This document shows, in pieces, positions 1 through 9,640 of a stretch of 64,000 nucleotides of DNA. The notes beneath the pieces are model-generated. The model saw nothing but the letters and a program-made list of their open reading frames with translations, was not told the origin of the DNA and made no database searches. The translations under genes and the position numbers were made by a program. The stretch is from Bacteroides sp. 214. Lineage in GTDB: Bacteria > Bacteroidota > Bacteroidia > Bacteroidales > Bacteroidaceae. The stretch lies in assembly GCF_010501015.1 (NCBI RefSeq), contig NZ_QVML01000006.1, positions 186,001 to 250,000 on the forward strand. Reading direction: 5' to 3'. The stretch's first letter is position 1. Every line of letters begins with the position of its first letter.

Positions 1-53
1 ATTGAAAGGTAAGCAAAGGTACGAAAAAAATCTTTTATTCTTTTTTTTTGCAC

Positions 54-61
54 TATCTTTG
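54..61 (+). promoter_or_regulatory. Bacteroidota -7 promoter element
   Basis: TATCTTTG matches the TAnnTTTG consensus of Bacteroidota housekeeping promoters. Transcription would start about 7 bases downstream, near 68, which leaves a leader of roughly 28 bases before the ATG at 96. No good -33 TTTG is seen at the expected distance. The predicted start argues against a TTG start codon at 72. Confidence 0.55.
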
Positions 62-95
62 AAACCTCTTTTTGTACATAAATGGTTTAAAGATT

Positions 96-710
96 ATGAC
101 GATTAAAGAATTCTTTTCTTTCAAGAAGAACTTTTTGTTTTGGGGAAGCCTTTTGGCAATGGTGGTTGTAGCAGGTGTGCTCATCTTTTTTTCGTTAAGA
201 GGGATAGACCGCTATACGCATCATGGCGAGGCGGTGGTAGTGCCCACTCTAAAAGGAAAAAGCTTTCAGGAGGCACGCAAAGTTCTTAACGACAATGACC
301 TTGTTTGTGTGATAGCTGACTCTACCTATGCAAAGGATCAACTACCCGGAGTGGTGCTGGAACACAACCCGGAGAGCGGATCGCGGGTGAAGAAGGGAAG
401 ATTAATTTATCTCACCGTAAATACAAATAATACACCCCTGATAGCAGTACCCGATGTGGCGGATAACAGTTCCTTCCGTCAGGGAGAGGCACGCATATTG
501 GCAGCAGGCTTCAAACTCGATGAAGTAGAACTGATTCCCGGCGAACGCGACTGGATATATGCCGTGAAGTACAACGGCAACGAACTTACACCAACAGATA
601 AAGTACCCGTTGGCGCCACACTTACGCTCGTGGTGGGTAGTGGTGAGGAAGTGGTGGTGACAGACTCCTTGGCGGTAGACAGCGCGGAGATAGACGAATC
701 TTGGTTTTAA
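96..710 (+). CDS. PASTA domain membrane protein
   Basis: A 204-residue protein with a short cytoplasmic N-terminus, one membrane helix at about residues 14-34, and two PASTA repeats outside the membrane at about 46-109 and 116-185. PASTA domains bind uncross-linked peptidoglycan or muropeptides and usually sit on Ser/Thr kinases or penicillin-binding proteins. Here no kinase or transpeptidase domain is attached, so a sensing or scaffold role in the envelope is inferred. ATG at 96 is preferred over an in-frame TTG at 72 because it fits the promoter at 54-61. It heads a tight operon with an RluD-type synthase, ddl and an acyltransferase, an order I recognise from other Bacteroidales. Confidence 0.85.
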   Translation: MTIKEFFSFKKNFLFWGSLLAMVVVAGVLIFFSLRGIDRYTHHGEAVVVPTLKGKSFQEARKVLNDNDLVCVIADSTYAKDQLPGVVLEHNPESGSRVKKGRLIYLTVNTNNTPLIAVPDVADNSSFRQGEARILAAGFKLDEVELIPGERDWIYAVKYNGNELTPTDKVPVGATLTLVVGSGEEVVVTDSLAVDSAEIDESWF

Positions 711-722
711 CACGCTATATTG

Positions 723-1796
723 ATGATAGAAGAGTATCAGGACGAAATAGAAGATAACGACATTGAATATATAGACTCGGGAGATAGCGCACCCGATTTA
801 TACGAACATTTCCGTGTGGTGGCAGACAAGGGACAAACGCTTATACGGGTGGACAAGTTCCTGCACGACCGTATACCCAATGTGTCGCGCAACCGCATAC
901 AGAATGCTGCCGACTCAGGTTTCGTACATGTAGACGGAGTACCTGTGAAGAGCAACTACCGCATAAAACCAGACCAGGTGGTGACGATTATGATGAATCG
1001 TCCGCCCTACAACAACGACATAATACCTGAAGACATTCCCCTCGACATCGTGTATGAAGACGATTGTTTGATGGTTATCAATAAACCCGCTGGGATGGTG
1101 GTACACCCCGGACATGGCAACTATACCGGCACGCTGGTCAATGCCATCGCGTGGCACCTGAAAAGTAATCCTTATTACGATGCCAACGACCCGCATGTGG
1201 GACTGGTGCATCGCATAGACAAAGATACATCTGGCCTGTTGGTCGTGGCAAAAATGCCCGGAGCCAAAACAAATCTGGGTCTTCAGTTCTTTAATAAAAC
1301 CACCCGCAGGCTCTACCGTGCCCTTGTGTGGGGCAATGTCGAGGTCGACGAAGGGACTATCATAGGCAACCTCGCACGCGACCCCAACAATCGCATGCAG
1401 ATGAAAGTCTTTGACGACCCTTTTGTGGGGAAATACGCCGTAACGCATTACCGTGTGCTCGAGCGTTTTGGCTATGTCACCTTTGTGGAGTGTCGCCTCG
1501 AAACAGGACGCACACACCAGATACGTGCACACATGAGGCACATCGGTCATACCCTCTTTAACGACGCGCGCTATGGAGGCGACGAAATACTGAGGGGAAC
1601 CCACTTTAGTAAGTATAAACAATTCGTAAACAACTGTTTCGACATTTGTCCGCGACAGGCGCTCCATGCCCTGACGCTCGGCTTTGAGCATCCGCTTACG
1701 GGCGAAGACCTGGACTTTACCACGCAGCTACCCCAAGACATGACGCAGCTGCTGGAGAAATGGAGAAACTACATTAGTAACAGAGAAATAGAATAA
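723..1796 (+). CDS. rluD: RluA/RluD-family 23S rRNA pseudouridine synthase
   Basis: A 357-residue pseudouridine synthase that isomerises uridines in large-subunit rRNA. An S4 RNA-binding domain lies near residues 38-85 (contains RVDKFLHDRIPNVSRNRI). The catalytic domain carries the family motif HRIDKDTSGLLVVAK near residue 165, including the catalytic Asp, and a later RTHQIRAHMRHIGH motif. The acidic N-terminal extension of about 30 residues is common in Bacteroidales members. ATG at 723 is preferred over TTG at 720. It sits 12 bases after the PASTA gene and its stop overlaps the ddl start by one base, so the genes are co-transcribed. The exact target position is assumed by family resemblance. 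Confidence 0.88.
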   Translation: MIEEYQDEIEDNDIEYIDSGDSAPDLYEHFRVVADKGQTLIRVDKFLHDRIPNVSRNRIQNAADSGFVHVDGVPVKSNYRIKPDQVVTIMMNRPPYNNDIIPEDIPLDIVYEDDCLMVINKPAGMVVHPGHGNYTGTLVNAIAWHLKSNPYYDANDPHVGLVHRIDKDTSGLLVVAKMPGAKTNLGLQFFNKTTRRLYRALVWGNVEVDEGTIIGNLARDPNNRMQMKVFDDPFVGKYAVTHYRVLERFGYVTFVECRLETGRTHQIRAHMRHIGHTLFNDARYGGDEILRGTHFSKYKQFVNNCFDICPRQALHALTLGFEHPLTGEDLDFTTQLPQDMTQLLEKWRNYISNREIE

Positions 1797-2770
1797 TGAA
1801 ACGTACAATTGCTGTCATTGCCGGTGGAGACTCTTCGGAGCTACCCGTGTCGCTACGTAGCGCCGAAACCATTTATGCCGCCATAGACAAAGAAAAATAT
1901 CAGGTATACACAGTAGAGATGCAAGGATTGCGCTGGGAAGTTCGCTTGCCCGATGGCAGCGTGGCACCTATAGAACGCAACGATTTTAGCTTCGTTCATA
2001 ATGAGCAGCGCGTTACCTTCGACTTTGCCTACATCACCATTCACGGCACACCGGGCGAAAACGGAATCCTGCAAGGCTATTTAGAAATGTTGCAAATACC
2101 GCACTCTTGCTGTGGTGTACTTCCTGCAGCACTTACATTCAACAAGTTTGCTTGCAACCAGTACCTCAAAGGATTTGGTATCCGTGTAGCCGAATCGCTT
2201 ATGCTGCGCGAAGGCTTCGAAATACTCGACGAAGAAGTAGTGAGCAAAGTAGGACTGCCGTGCTTCATCAAACCCAACCAAGGCGGGTCAAGCTTTGGCA
2301 TCACCAAAGTAAAAACAGTAGAACAGATACAGCCTGCTATCGAAGCTGCCTTCGGCGAATCCAGCGAGGTTATCATCGAAGCTTTTGTTCCCGGGAGGGA
2401 AATAACCTGCGGGTGCTACAAAACAAAGAAGAACGAAGTGGTGCTGCCACTCACCGAGATTGTTTCCAAAAACGAATACTTCGACTACGAAGCCAAGTAC
2501 AACGGTGCCTCCGAAGAGATAACACCGGCGCCTATCCCCGAAGAGTTGGCAGAGCGTATTCAATTGCTTACTTCGGCTGTTTACGATATTCTGGGTTGCT
2601 CGGGCATTATCCGCATTGATTACATCGTAACCTCCGACAATAAAATAAACCTACTGGAAATAAACACCACTCCCGGAATGACGCAAGCCAGCCTCGTGCC
2701 ACAGCAAGTACGCGCTGCTGGACTCGAACTGAAAAACGTCTTGACCGAGATTATTGAAGATAAATTTTAA
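1796..2770 (+). CDS. ddl: D-alanine--D-alanine ligase
   Basis: A 324-residue cytoplasmic ATP-grasp enzyme that joins two D-alanines for peptidoglycan precursor synthesis. Visible motifs are HGTPGENGILQGYLEM near residue 81, the ATP-grasp segment LPCFIKPNQGGSSFGITKV, and the metal-binding LLEINTTPGMT near the C-terminus. The length is normal for the family. The start overlaps the preceding synthase stop by one base, so translational coupling is likely. Its place beside a PASTA protein and upstream of an acyltransferase makes this an envelope-related operon. Confidence 0.95.
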   Translation: MKRTIAVIAGGDSSELPVSLRSAETIYAAIDKEKYQVYTVEMQGLRWEVRLPDGSVAPIERNDFSFVHNEQRVTFDFAYITIHGTPGENGILQGYLEMLQIPHSCCGVLPAALTFNKFACNQYLKGFGIRVAESLMLREGFEILDEEVVSKVGLPCFIKPNQGGSSFGITKVKTVEQIQPAIEAAFGESSEVIIEAFVPGREITCGCYKTKKNEVVLPLTEIVSKNEYFDYEAKYNGASEEITPAPIPEELAERIQLLTSAVYDILGCSGIIRIDYIVTSDNKINLLEINTTPGMTQASLVPQQVRAAGLELKNVLTEIIEDKF

Positions 2771-2776
2771 GTCTCT

Positions 2777-3934
2777 ATGGGTATGAATACAACCGAGTTT
2801 GACGAAATTCGTCCGTATCACGATGAAGAGCTGCCTCAAATATACGAGGAACTGATTGCCGACCCCGCTTTCCGCAACATGGTGGCGGTTGCTTTTCCAG
2901 ACATCCCTTTCGACCAGTTCGCGGCAAAGATGCGCCAATGCAAAACAAAGAGCGAGCTTCAACGCCAGCTTGTGTATAGGCTGATGTGGATGTTCGCAAA
3001 CAATTTCTCGGACGGTCTTACAGGCGATTTTACGTCGCTACCCAGCAAAGAAGCGGCTTATACCTTTATTACCAACCATCGCGACATCATTCTCGACTCG
3101 GGGTTCCTTTCCATCCTCTTATTGGACAATGGCATGGAGACGGTGGAAATAGCTATTGGCGACAACCTGTTGGTGTACCCGTGGATAAAAAAACTGGTGC
3201 GGGTGGTAAAATCGTTTATCGTGCAACGTGGGCTAACCATGCGCCAGATATTGGAGTCATCGGCTCGAATGTCGCGCTACATGCACTATACTATCACCGA
3301 AAAGAAACACTCTATCTGGATAGCACAACGCGAAGGGCGTGCCAAAGATTCTAACGATCGTACACAAGAAAGTATCGTCAAGATGATAGCGATGGGCAAA
3401 GAAGGAAACATGATAGACAGCTTGACGGAGATGAACATCACACCCCTTGCCCTTTCTTATGAATACGATCCGTGCGACTTCCTCAAAGCTAAAGAGTTTC
3501 AACAAAAGAGAGATGATGCTACGTTTAAGAAATCGCAGCAAGATGATTTGGAAAACATGAAGACAGGGCTGATAGGTTATAAGGGAAGGGTACATCTGCA
3601 AACAGGAACCTGCATAACCGGCGAATTGCAGAAATTAGATCGCACGCTGCCTAAAGCGGAGCTTGTGCCACAGGTTGTTTCACTCATCGACACACAGATT
3701 CATCGCAACTATCGCATGTATCCCGGCAATTATGTAGCACTCGATTTGCTCAATGACAGCAATATCTTTGCTTCGCACTATTCTTTGAAGGAAAAGGCAC
3801 GGTTCGAAGAATACATCAATGGACAGTTAGATAAGATTGATTTACCCAACAAAGACATACCATTCTTACGTCATAAACTGCTGCTGATGTATGCCAACCC
3901 GTTGAAGAACTATTTGGCGGCATTGAAGGGGTAG
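2777..3934 (+). CDS. putative lysophospholipid acyltransferase (PlsC/PlsB-like)
   Basis: A 385-residue protein that begins 7 bases after ddl and ends the operon. The central part contains NHRDIILDSG near residue 99, which fits the HX4D acyltransferase motif, then a downstream IWIAQREGRAKDSNDRTQ segment that resembles the EGTRS-type motif of glycerol-phosphate acyltransferases. No membrane helix is obvious, although the stretch at 130-150 is hydrophobic. Related Bacteroidales proteins are usually labelled 1-acyl-sn-glycerol-3-phosphate acyltransferase. The acyl acceptor cannot be read from sequence. It could instead acylate ornithine or glycine lipids. It converges on argF' with only 7 bases between stop codons. 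Confidence 0.7.
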   Translation: MGMNTTEFDEIRPYHDEELPQIYEELIADPAFRNMVAVAFPDIPFDQFAAKMRQCKTKSELQRQLVYRLMWMFANNFSDGLTGDFTSLPSKEAAYTFITNHRDIILDSGFLSILLLDNGMETVEIAIGDNLLVYPWIKKLVRVVKSFIVQRGLTMRQILESSARMSRYMHYTITEKKHSIWIAQREGRAKDSNDRTQESIVKMIAMGKEGNMIDSLTEMNITPLALSYEYDPCDFLKAKEFQQKRDDATFKKSQQDDLENMKTGLIGYKGRVHLQTGTCITGELQKLDRTLPKAELVPQVVSLIDTQIHRNYRMYPGNYVALDLLNDSNIFASHYSLKEKARFEEYINGQLDKIDLPNKDIPFLRHKLLLMYANPLKNYLAALKG

Positions 3935-3941
3935 CGGGCTG

Positions 3942-4898
3942 CTATCGCAACCCCTCCAACAATCTTTTCAATACCACTGTTGCCGATATTTCTCTGTTCG
4001 CAGCTTCGGGGATTACAATGGATTGTGCACTTTCAATAACGTCGTCCGTTACAATCATATTGCGACGTACAGGCAGGCAATGCATGAAGTAAGCATTGTT
4101 TGTTACCGCCATCTGACGGTCGCTTACAGTCCACGAACGGTCTGTACTCAATATCTTTCCATAGTTATCACCGCTATATGCTGCCCAGTTCTTGGCATAA
4201 ATAAAGTCGGCACCTTCAAAGGCTTTCATCTGGTCGTACTCTACTTTTGCTTTCCCTACAAAGGCGGGGTCAAGTTCATAACCTTGGGGATGGGTAATGA
4301 CGAAATCGTAATCTGTTTCGTTCATCCATTCGGCGAAGGAGTTGGGCACAGCCTGAGGCAACGCGCGAGGATGCGGAGCCCACGTAAGCACTACCTTAGG
4401 ACGAGGGGTCTTCTTGTATTCCTCAATAGTAATGAGGTCGGCAAAACTCTGCAGTGGATGGCGCGTAGCGGCTTCCATCGAAAATACCGGTCGGCCGGAG
4501 TGTTCTATGAACTGGTTGATAATCATTTCCTGATAATCTTCGTCACGGTTCTCGAACTGGGCAAAGGCACGCACACCTATAATGTCGCAGTAGCTACCCA
4601 TTACAGGGATGGCTTCGAGGATGTGTTCGGGCTTATCGCCATCCATAATTACTTCTCTCTCGGTTTCCAATTTCCATGCACCTTGGTTAATGTCCAGCAC
4701 CATCACGTTCATGCCAAGATTCATCGCGGCTTTTTGTGTACTCAGGCGGGTGCGTAGGCTGGAGTTGAAGAAAATCATCATCAACGTTTTGTTGCGACCC
4801 AGCTCTACATATTTGAAACGGTCGTTCTTTATCTCAAAAGCTTCTTTCAGGGCATCCTGCAGATTGCCAATGTCCTGAACGCAGGTAAAATTTCTCAT
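3942..4898 (-). CDS. argF': N-succinylornithine carbamoyltransferase
   Basis: A 318-residue transcarbamylase of the Bacteroidota type, making N-succinylcitrulline from carbamoyl phosphate and N-succinylornithine in arginine synthesis. The carbamoyl-phosphate loop FFNSSLRTR lies near residue 44 and the HCLPVRRN motif near residue 273. Residue 90 is Pro (within GDKPEH). In the B. fragilis enzyme this position separates succinylornithine (Pro) from acetylornithine (Glu) specificity, so succinyl specificity is inferred. It is the last gene of a proB-proA-argF' operon, 13 bases after proA. The free ornithine enzyme (usual argF) is not present in the window. Confidence 0.92.
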   Translation of the reverse strand: MRNFTCVQDIGNLQDALKEAFEIKNDRFKYVELGRNKTLMMIFFNSSLRTRLSTQKAAMNLGMNVMVLDINQGAWKLETEREVIMDGDKPEHILEAIPVMGSYCDIIGVRAFAQFENRDEDYQEMIINQFIEHSGRPVFSMEAATRHPLQSFADLITIEEYKKTPRPKVVLTWAPHPRALPQAVPNSFAEWMNETDYDFVITHPQGYELDPAFVGKAKVEYDQMKAFEGADFIYAKNWAAYSGDNYGKILSTDRSWTVSDRQMAVTNNAYFMHCLPVRRNMIVTDDVIESAQSIVIPEAANREISATVVLKRLLEGLR

Positions 4899-4911
4899 AT
4901 TTTTTTCTTTC

Positions 4912-6165
4912 TTATTGTGTTCTTATCTGTCCGTCTCCTTGGATAATCCATTTGTAAGACGTTATTTCTTCCAATCCCATAGGGCCACGTGCATGCAGCT
5001 TCTGTGTGCTGATGCCAATCTCCGCACCCAAGCCAAACTGTGCTCCATCGGTAAATGCGGTGGAAACATTGACATATACACAGGCGGCGTCTATCATCTG
5101 CACAAAGCGGCGGGCGTGTATTTCTTCTTCCGTAACAATGCATTCGCTGTGCTTGGAGGAGTAGTCGGTAATGTGTTCTATGGCTTCCTCTATGTTTGCT
5201 ACTGTTTTAACTGACATGGTGTAGGAGAGAAACTCCGTGCCGTAGCTCTCTGTTGTAGCAGGTTTCAGTAGTTCGGCAGGATAGTTACCCGCAAGGGCTT
5301 TGTAGGCGGCACTGTTGGCATAGATGACTACATTACTCTTACTTAACTCCTGGCACAATGCCGGCAGATCGTTCAGCCGTTTTGCGTGAAGCACCACGCA
5401 ATCCAGCGAGTTGCATACACTTACACGGCGTGTCTTGGCGTTATTGATGATACGTGCGCCTTTCGCTACATCACCATATTCGTCAAAATAGGTGTGGCAG
5501 ATGCCCGCGCCTGTTTCAATAACAGGAATGGTGGCATTCTGTCTCACAAAGTGAATGAGGTTGCTGCTGCCGCGCGGAATAATCAAGTCTACGTAGCCCT
5601 CAGCGTGTAGCAGTTGGTTGGTTGCTTCGCGGTCGGCAGGTAGGAGCGTAGCGGCATAGGTGTCTATGTGATACTTATTCAGCACCTCATGAATAACGGA
5701 TACAATAGCCCGGTTGGAGTCGTGCGCATCGGTGCTTCCTTTCAGGATACAGGCGTTGCCACTCTTGAAGCAGAGTGAAAAAACATCGAAGCTAACGTTG
5801 GGGCGTGCCTCATAGATGATGCCAATTACACCGAACGGCACAGATACTTTGCTGAGTCTCATCCCATTGGGACGGGTAGTTTCTTTCAATACCTTGCCAA
5901 GCGGAGAGGGTAGGGAAGCCACGCTGCGCATATCGGCAGCGATATCTTCTATTCGTTTGCGGTTAAGTAATAACCGGTCGTACTTAGGATCGGCTTTGTC
6001 CATCCGTGCGAGGTCTTTTGCGTTCTCGGCAAGGATGAAGTCTGTGTTGGCTACTGCGGCATCTGCTACCGCGCAAAGCACTTCGTTGATTTGTTTGTCG
6101 GTAAGCGACAACAAGCTGCGGCTTGCTTTTCGAACCGCCGTAAATGTATTCGTTAAAGACTCCAT
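4912..6165 (-). CDS. proA: gamma-glutamyl phosphate reductase
   Basis: A 417-residue NADPH-dependent enzyme for the second step of proline synthesis, reducing gamma-glutamyl phosphate to glutamate semialdehyde. Motifs include [20 protein letters not shown] near residue 115, and the Cys-containing [12 protein letters not shown] near 245, both typical of ProA. The ATG at 6165 gives the usual 417-residue length and begins 5 bases after the proB stop. A longer reading from 6216 would run back into proB and adds residues unlike the family. Co-transcribed with proB and argF'. Confidence 0.95.
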   Translation of the reverse strand: MESLTNTFTAVRKASRSLLSLTDKQINEVLCAVADAAVANTDFILAENAKDLARMDKADPKYDRLLLNRKRIEDIAADMRSVASLPSPLGKVLKETTRPNGMRLSKVSVPFGVIGIIYEARPNVSFDVFSLCFKSGNACILKGSTDAHDSNRAIVSVIHEVLNKYHIDTYAATLLPADREATNQLLHAEGYVDLIIPRGSSNLIHFVRQNATIPVIETGAGICHTYFDEYGDVAKGARIINNAKTRRVSVCNSLDCVVLHAKRLNDLPALCQELSKSNVVIYANSAAYKALAGNYPAELLKPATTESYGTEFLSYTMSVKTVANIEEAIEHITDYSSKHSECIVTEEEIHARRFVQMIDAACVYVNVSTAFTDGAQFGLGAEIGISTQKLHARGPMGLEEITSYKWIIQGDGQIRTQ

Positions 6166-6169
6166 GCGG

Positions 6170-7252
6170 TTAATATAAATGTAAGTAATCGTAGTGTATA
6201 ACAGGTTTTTTGCCATGTTTGCCCATCGCAGCGCGTGCTTGCTCCGAACTGTAGCTTGTGCGTCCCACGCCTATCTGTTTCCCGTTGTTGTCGATAATCC
6301 GCACGATGTCGTCTTTCTCGAACTCACCTTCTATGCGTGTTATTCCTACCGGTAGTATGCTGACGGCTTTCTCCGAAGTCATTACTTCGGTAGCGCAGTT
6401 GTTCATGTGGATTTCTCCTTTGGCAAACCCTTCGCTATGCGCGATCCACTTCTTTACGCTCGAAGTACCTTCTGCAGCCGGCACGAAACGGGTGCAAATC
6501 GTCTCTTCGGGGCGTTCTATCAGGTCTATAAGAATGTTATCTTTCTTTCCGTTGGCAATGACGACGGCTATTCCTTCATCGGCAACCTTGCGTGCTATGT
6601 TGGTTTTGGTAATCATGCCACCACGTCCAAAGTTGGAGTGCGTGGGTTGCACGTAGCTCGATATATCCCGTCCTTGCTCTATGTGGCGTATCACGCTGGT
6701 GTCGGGGTCAGCAGGGTTACCGTTGTATATACCATCTATATTGCTGAGGATAACCAGCATTTGTACATCCATCATTGCGGCAATGAGTCCGGAGAGTTCA
6801 TCGTTATCGGTAAACATCAGTTCGGTAACCGATATGGTATCGTTTTCGTTTACAATGGGTATGACGCCGTTTTCGAGCATCACCGTCATACATTTTCGTT
6901 GGTTGAGGTAGTGTCTTCGTGTTCCGAAGTTCTCTTTGGTGGTGAGTACCTGCCCAACAGCGATGCCGTGCTCGCGAAACAGTTCGTAGTATCGGTTGAT
7001 GAGTTTGGCTTGTCCCACTGCCGAGAAAAGTTGGCGTTGGTCTACACTATCCAACTTGCGGGTAGGCTTTATTTCACTACGTCCCGACGCTACAGCTCCC
7101 GAAGAGATAAGAATTACCTCCACTCCCTGTTTGTGCAGCCGGGCAACCTGATCTGTCAGGGCTGACATACGGGTTACGTCCAGCGTCTCATCCGCGCGGG
7201 TCAGCACATTGCTTCCTATCTTTACGGCTATGCGTGCATAGTTTTGCTTCAT
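6170..7252 (-). CDS. proB: glutamate 5-kinase
   Basis: A 360-residue enzyme that phosphorylates glutamate for proline synthesis. The N-terminal amino-acid kinase domain begins with [12 protein letters not shown] and includes [12 protein letters not shown] and the glutamate-binding NENDTISV segment. A C-terminal PUA domain occupies about residues 275-350. The full-length form with PUA is usually proline feedback-inhibited. It is the first gene of the proB-proA-argF' operon and follows a TATCTTTG promoter element on the minus strand. Confidence 0.95.
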   Translation of the reverse strand: MKQNYARIAVKIGSNVLTRADETLDVTRMSALTDQVARLHKQGVEVILISSGAVASGRSEIKPTRKLDSVDQRQLFSAVGQAKLINRYYELFREHGIAVGQVLTTKENFGTRRHYLNQRKCMTVMLENGVIPIVNENDTISVTELMFTDNDELSGLIAAMMDVQMLVILSNIDGIYNGNPADPDTSVIRHIEQGRDISSYVQPTHSNFGRGGMITKTNIARKVADEGIAVVIANGKKDNILIDLIERPEETICTRFVPAAEGTSSVKKWIAHSEGFAKGEIHMNNCATEVMTSEKAVSILPVGITRIEGEFEKDDIVRIIDNNGKQIGVGRTSYSSEQARAAMGKHGKKPVIHYDYLHLY

Positions 7253-7272
7253 TTTGCTAACAATTTGAAACG

Positions 7273-7280
7273 CAAAGATA
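7273..7280 (-). promoter_or_regulatory. -7 promoter element of proB operon
   Basis: The minus strand reads TATCTTTG here, an exact match to TAnnTTTG, 21 bases upstream of the proB ATG. No convincing -33 TTTG was found at 19-21 bases. The short leader leaves little room for attenuation. Confidence 0.55.
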
Positions 7281-7325
7281 GGAGTTTTTTGTCGAATTGT
7301 TATATTTTATACTAAAATCGCTTTC

Positions 7326-7559
7326 CTATTCGTTCTCTTCCTTTTCTCTATCCCTGATAATCTGCATAGCTGCTTCATAATCGTCTTGCGTTACCATAAT
7401 CGTCACCCCGTTGCTAAAGTAGGGTGCGAGGGTTCCCAATATGCCGTCTCTGAGCACAACTTGTATGTCGTTACTCGCCAGCAATCCTTTTACCAATTCG
7501 GCTTCCCATGGGCTGCCTACAAAAGCTTCGACCAGAGCTTTGTCTTCTTTCTCTTTCAT
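7326..7559 (-). CDS. DUF2007 domain protein
   Basis: A 77-residue soluble protein covering a single DUF2007 domain (putative signal-transducing, PII-like fold). The recognisable core is the EAELVKGLLASNDIQ segment followed by a strand with ITVMVxxDDYEAA-like sequence near residues 52-63. The C-terminus is charged (REKEENE). Its function in Bacteroidales is unknown. It stands alone between the proB promoter region and the outer-membrane protein gene. Confidence 0.75.
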   Translation of the reverse strand: MKEKEDKALVEAFVGSPWEAELVKGLLASNDIQVVLRDGILGTLAPYFSNGVTIMVTQDDYEAAMQIIRDREKEENE

Positions 7560-7631
7560 ATCTGTCTGTTTTTGGTTTATACAAATATAACAATATTCGG
7601 AAGATTTCTGTTTACGGGAGTGGCTTTTTTA

Positions 7632-8966
7632 TTAATACAATACATACGCAAACGCAATCACATAATTTGCTTTGGTGAGGTTTGTTTTGTAATCGGTATA
7701 GGTGCCGTTGGGCCTTTGCTTCTGATGATCGAACGAACCGTTGATTTGAGCTGTTACGCGTAGGTGCGGAGTGATATAATGGGAGCCGGTAAGCGATATA
7801 CCTATGCTTGTTTCAGTAATTTTTTTGCTGGGGTTCCAACGATCCGGGTTGCTTGGGATTTGTTTCCCCGATAGCAGCTTTCCGGCAACGGCGAGGTTGA
7901 TGTTTGTTCGTTGCGTGGGATAAAAGCCCAGTTGATACATAGCTTCCAGGGCAAAGTATCTGTTCTTTATATTATCCATCTTTGTAAACATAGCGTTGGG
8001 AGATACGGCTATGCTATGTTGCCAACGAAGATTCATTGGTTTTTCGTATTGAAACAAGAGGAAGGGGTTGAACGAAAAGGCATCACCGTCTGTCTCTTCT
8101 TTCCACTCTTCTGCTTCCATATAATGGTAATAGGTGTTCATCCCTGCCGAGAATACTGTTCCGGCTCTCCTTTCAAACAAAGCACTTGTTTTCCAAACAT
8201 TGTTTAGCGTGGTGGTGTAGGCGGATCCATCATCGGTAAGTAAGTTTTTGGCTTGTAGAAAAGAGTCCACAACTGCTACTTCCTCTGTCAGTAGTTTGCC
8301 CGAGTTAAGGAAACGTTTGTTTTTGGCGGTAGCCATTACCTGTGCCAATGCCAACTCTTCGTCGGTGGTAAGTTCTCTTTTTAGTGCGTTCTTCTTTGCG
8401 AGTTCTTTCAGCAGGTAGGCTGCCTGATACACCTCTGTAACATGCTTGAGGCGACCACTACCCACTTCTAGAGGAAGCATAGCCTGAAAGAGTGTGTTTT
8501 TGTTTGAATAGTCGCTTCCTCGCAGATTGTAATTTTCGTATTGAAGCGTGAGGCCTCCTCCAGTGCCAAAGAACGCGTTCTTCTCGAAGTAAAAACGTTT
8601 GGTGAGCGAGTAGGCAGCAGCTACTTCTGTTGTATTTGCTTTTAATCTATCAGTTGATCCACGACTTTTTTCTTTGCTGCGATACTTCCCAAATTCCGCA
8701 CCTAATAAGAATGTATGGTTAGTAAATGAGCTACTAGTCTCTTTGTAGGTAACGAAAGCAAATTCGGGTCCGGCAGCAAAGGCATGGCTGTTGGTTTTAT
8801 AGTAATCGGTTCTTTGTTTTTCGTAGGAACCGGTTGCCTGAAGCAACAGGTCAAAGCTACTTCTAACAATGGTAGGGGTTTTGTACTCTTGGTAAGTCTG
8901 ACCAAACATGGTGCATACGGAAAGCAAAATAACCGATAAGGTTGAAATGAGTTTAACGTTTTTCAT
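7632..8966 (-). CDS. predicted outer-membrane beta-barrel protein, paralogue A
   Basis: A 444-residue protein with a signal peptide (residues 1-22, ending MFGQ). It shows alternating hydrophobic strands through the chain and ends in an aromatic strand, IAFAYVLY, as outer-membrane barrels do. A middle segment with KNALKRELTTDEELALAQ and KNKRFLNSGK is helical and is shared with the protein at 9641-11020. The two are clearly paralogues over their full length and share 5' leader sequence. I do not recognise a characterised family. A barrel with a helical insert is inferred. Confidence 0.65.
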   Translation of the reverse strand: MKNVKLISTLSVILLSVCTMFGQTYQEYKTPTIVRSSFDLLLQATGSYEKQRTDYYKTNSHAFAAGPEFAFVTYKETSSSFTNHTFLLGAEFGKYRSKEKSRGSTDRLKANTTEVAAAYSLTKRFYFEKNAFFGTGGGLTLQYENYNLRGSDYSNKNTLFQAMLPLEVGSGRLKHVTEVYQAAYLLKELAKKNALKRELTTDEELALAQVMATAKNKRFLNSGKLLTEEVAVVDSFLQAKNLLTDDGSAYTTTLNNVWKTSALFERRAGTVFSAGMNTYYHYMEAEEWKEETDGDAFSFNPFLLFQYEKPMNLRWQHSIAVSPNAMFTKMDNIKNRYFALEAMYQLGFYPTQRTNINLAVAGKLLSGKQIPSNPDRWNPSKKITETSIGISLTGSHYITPHLRVTAQINGSFDHQKQRPNGTYTDYKTNLTKANYVIAFAYVLY

Positions 8967-9010
8967 AAATATAGAGTATTAGTTTGTTATTAATAAAAAA
9001 TGGTTTGTTA

Positions 9011-9018
9011 CAAATCTA
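9011..9018 (-). promoter_or_regulatory. -7 promoter element for paralogue A
   Basis: The minus strand reads TAGATTTG, with a TTG at 9040-9042 about 21 bases further upstream, matching the TTTG-N19-21-TAnnTTTG layout. It lies 45 bases before the start of the gene ending at 7632. Confidence 0.5.
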
Positions 9019-9053
9019 TCTATTTTTTTCTGAATACTACAATTTTTATTAGC

Positions 9054-9595
9054 CTATAATTCCAACACCTCCACAAACCGTGCCACATGATACCCATCCA
9101 TCAATCCATGGTGGCAGGTTACCGAAACAGGCATTAGCAGCCTTTCTCCTTCGTTGAAGAACTTCCCTGTCGATATTTTCGGAACACTATCGCCCGAACG
9201 CATATTCGTAGGGTGCTTCATGTCGGTGAAACTGAGCCACGGCACAGCCGAGTAGTGTATGGCGTTGGGATGAAACACCCCGCTTTTGTTCAACCCGGTG
9301 GTCTGTTGCAGACGCTCCATTTCCTCCCGCGCCTTCTGTATAAAGATGGCTTCATCGGCATCATATCTCCCTCTATGCGGTAACGAAACTCCTCTATTTT
9401 GCAGGCTGCCGTAATGACGCGATGCAACACCAATAGCGAAAAGGGAACTCCTTTCTCTTTGGCTTGACGATATGAGTTTGTGCAATCTACGTTGATGGTA
9501 ACTCCGAAGAAGGGGTCGTCGAAAGTGCTGAAATGTTCGAAATGCTCCCTGCGACTCCAACGGGCTTTATCGATTGTTCTTTTTCTTAGGTTCAT
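9054..9595 (-). pseudogene. decayed chloramphenicol acetyltransferase-like gene
   Basis: Two fragments in different frames together resemble a type-A CAT trimer subunit. The 5' part (9595 to about 9362) gives MNLRKRTIDKARWSRREHFE and continues to FRYRIEGD. The 3' part (about 9360 to 9054) gives DADEAIFIQKAREEMERL through the active-site motif CHHGLMDGYHVARF. By comparison with family members, about 35-40 residues between the RIEGD and DEAIF segments are missing. This points to a deletion not divisible by three near 9355-9365. The catalytic His region is intact but the joined product would be frameshifted. Chloramphenicol acetylation is therefore unlikely; the ancestral enzyme may have been a chromosomal CAT-like acyltransferase. 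Confidence 0.8.
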
Positions 9596-9640
9596 AAATA
9601 ATGGAGTTTTGATGATTAGGCTACAGTATTTTCTTAATCC

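Noticed and set aside
915..1691. Minus-strand frame of 258 codons opposite the RluD gene
   Set aside because: Shadow of a conserved gene with all its catalytic motifs on the plus strand.
4023..4757. Long plus-strand open frame opposite argF'
   Set aside because: It is the reverse of the well-supported argF' gene and its translation has no family features or sensible start.
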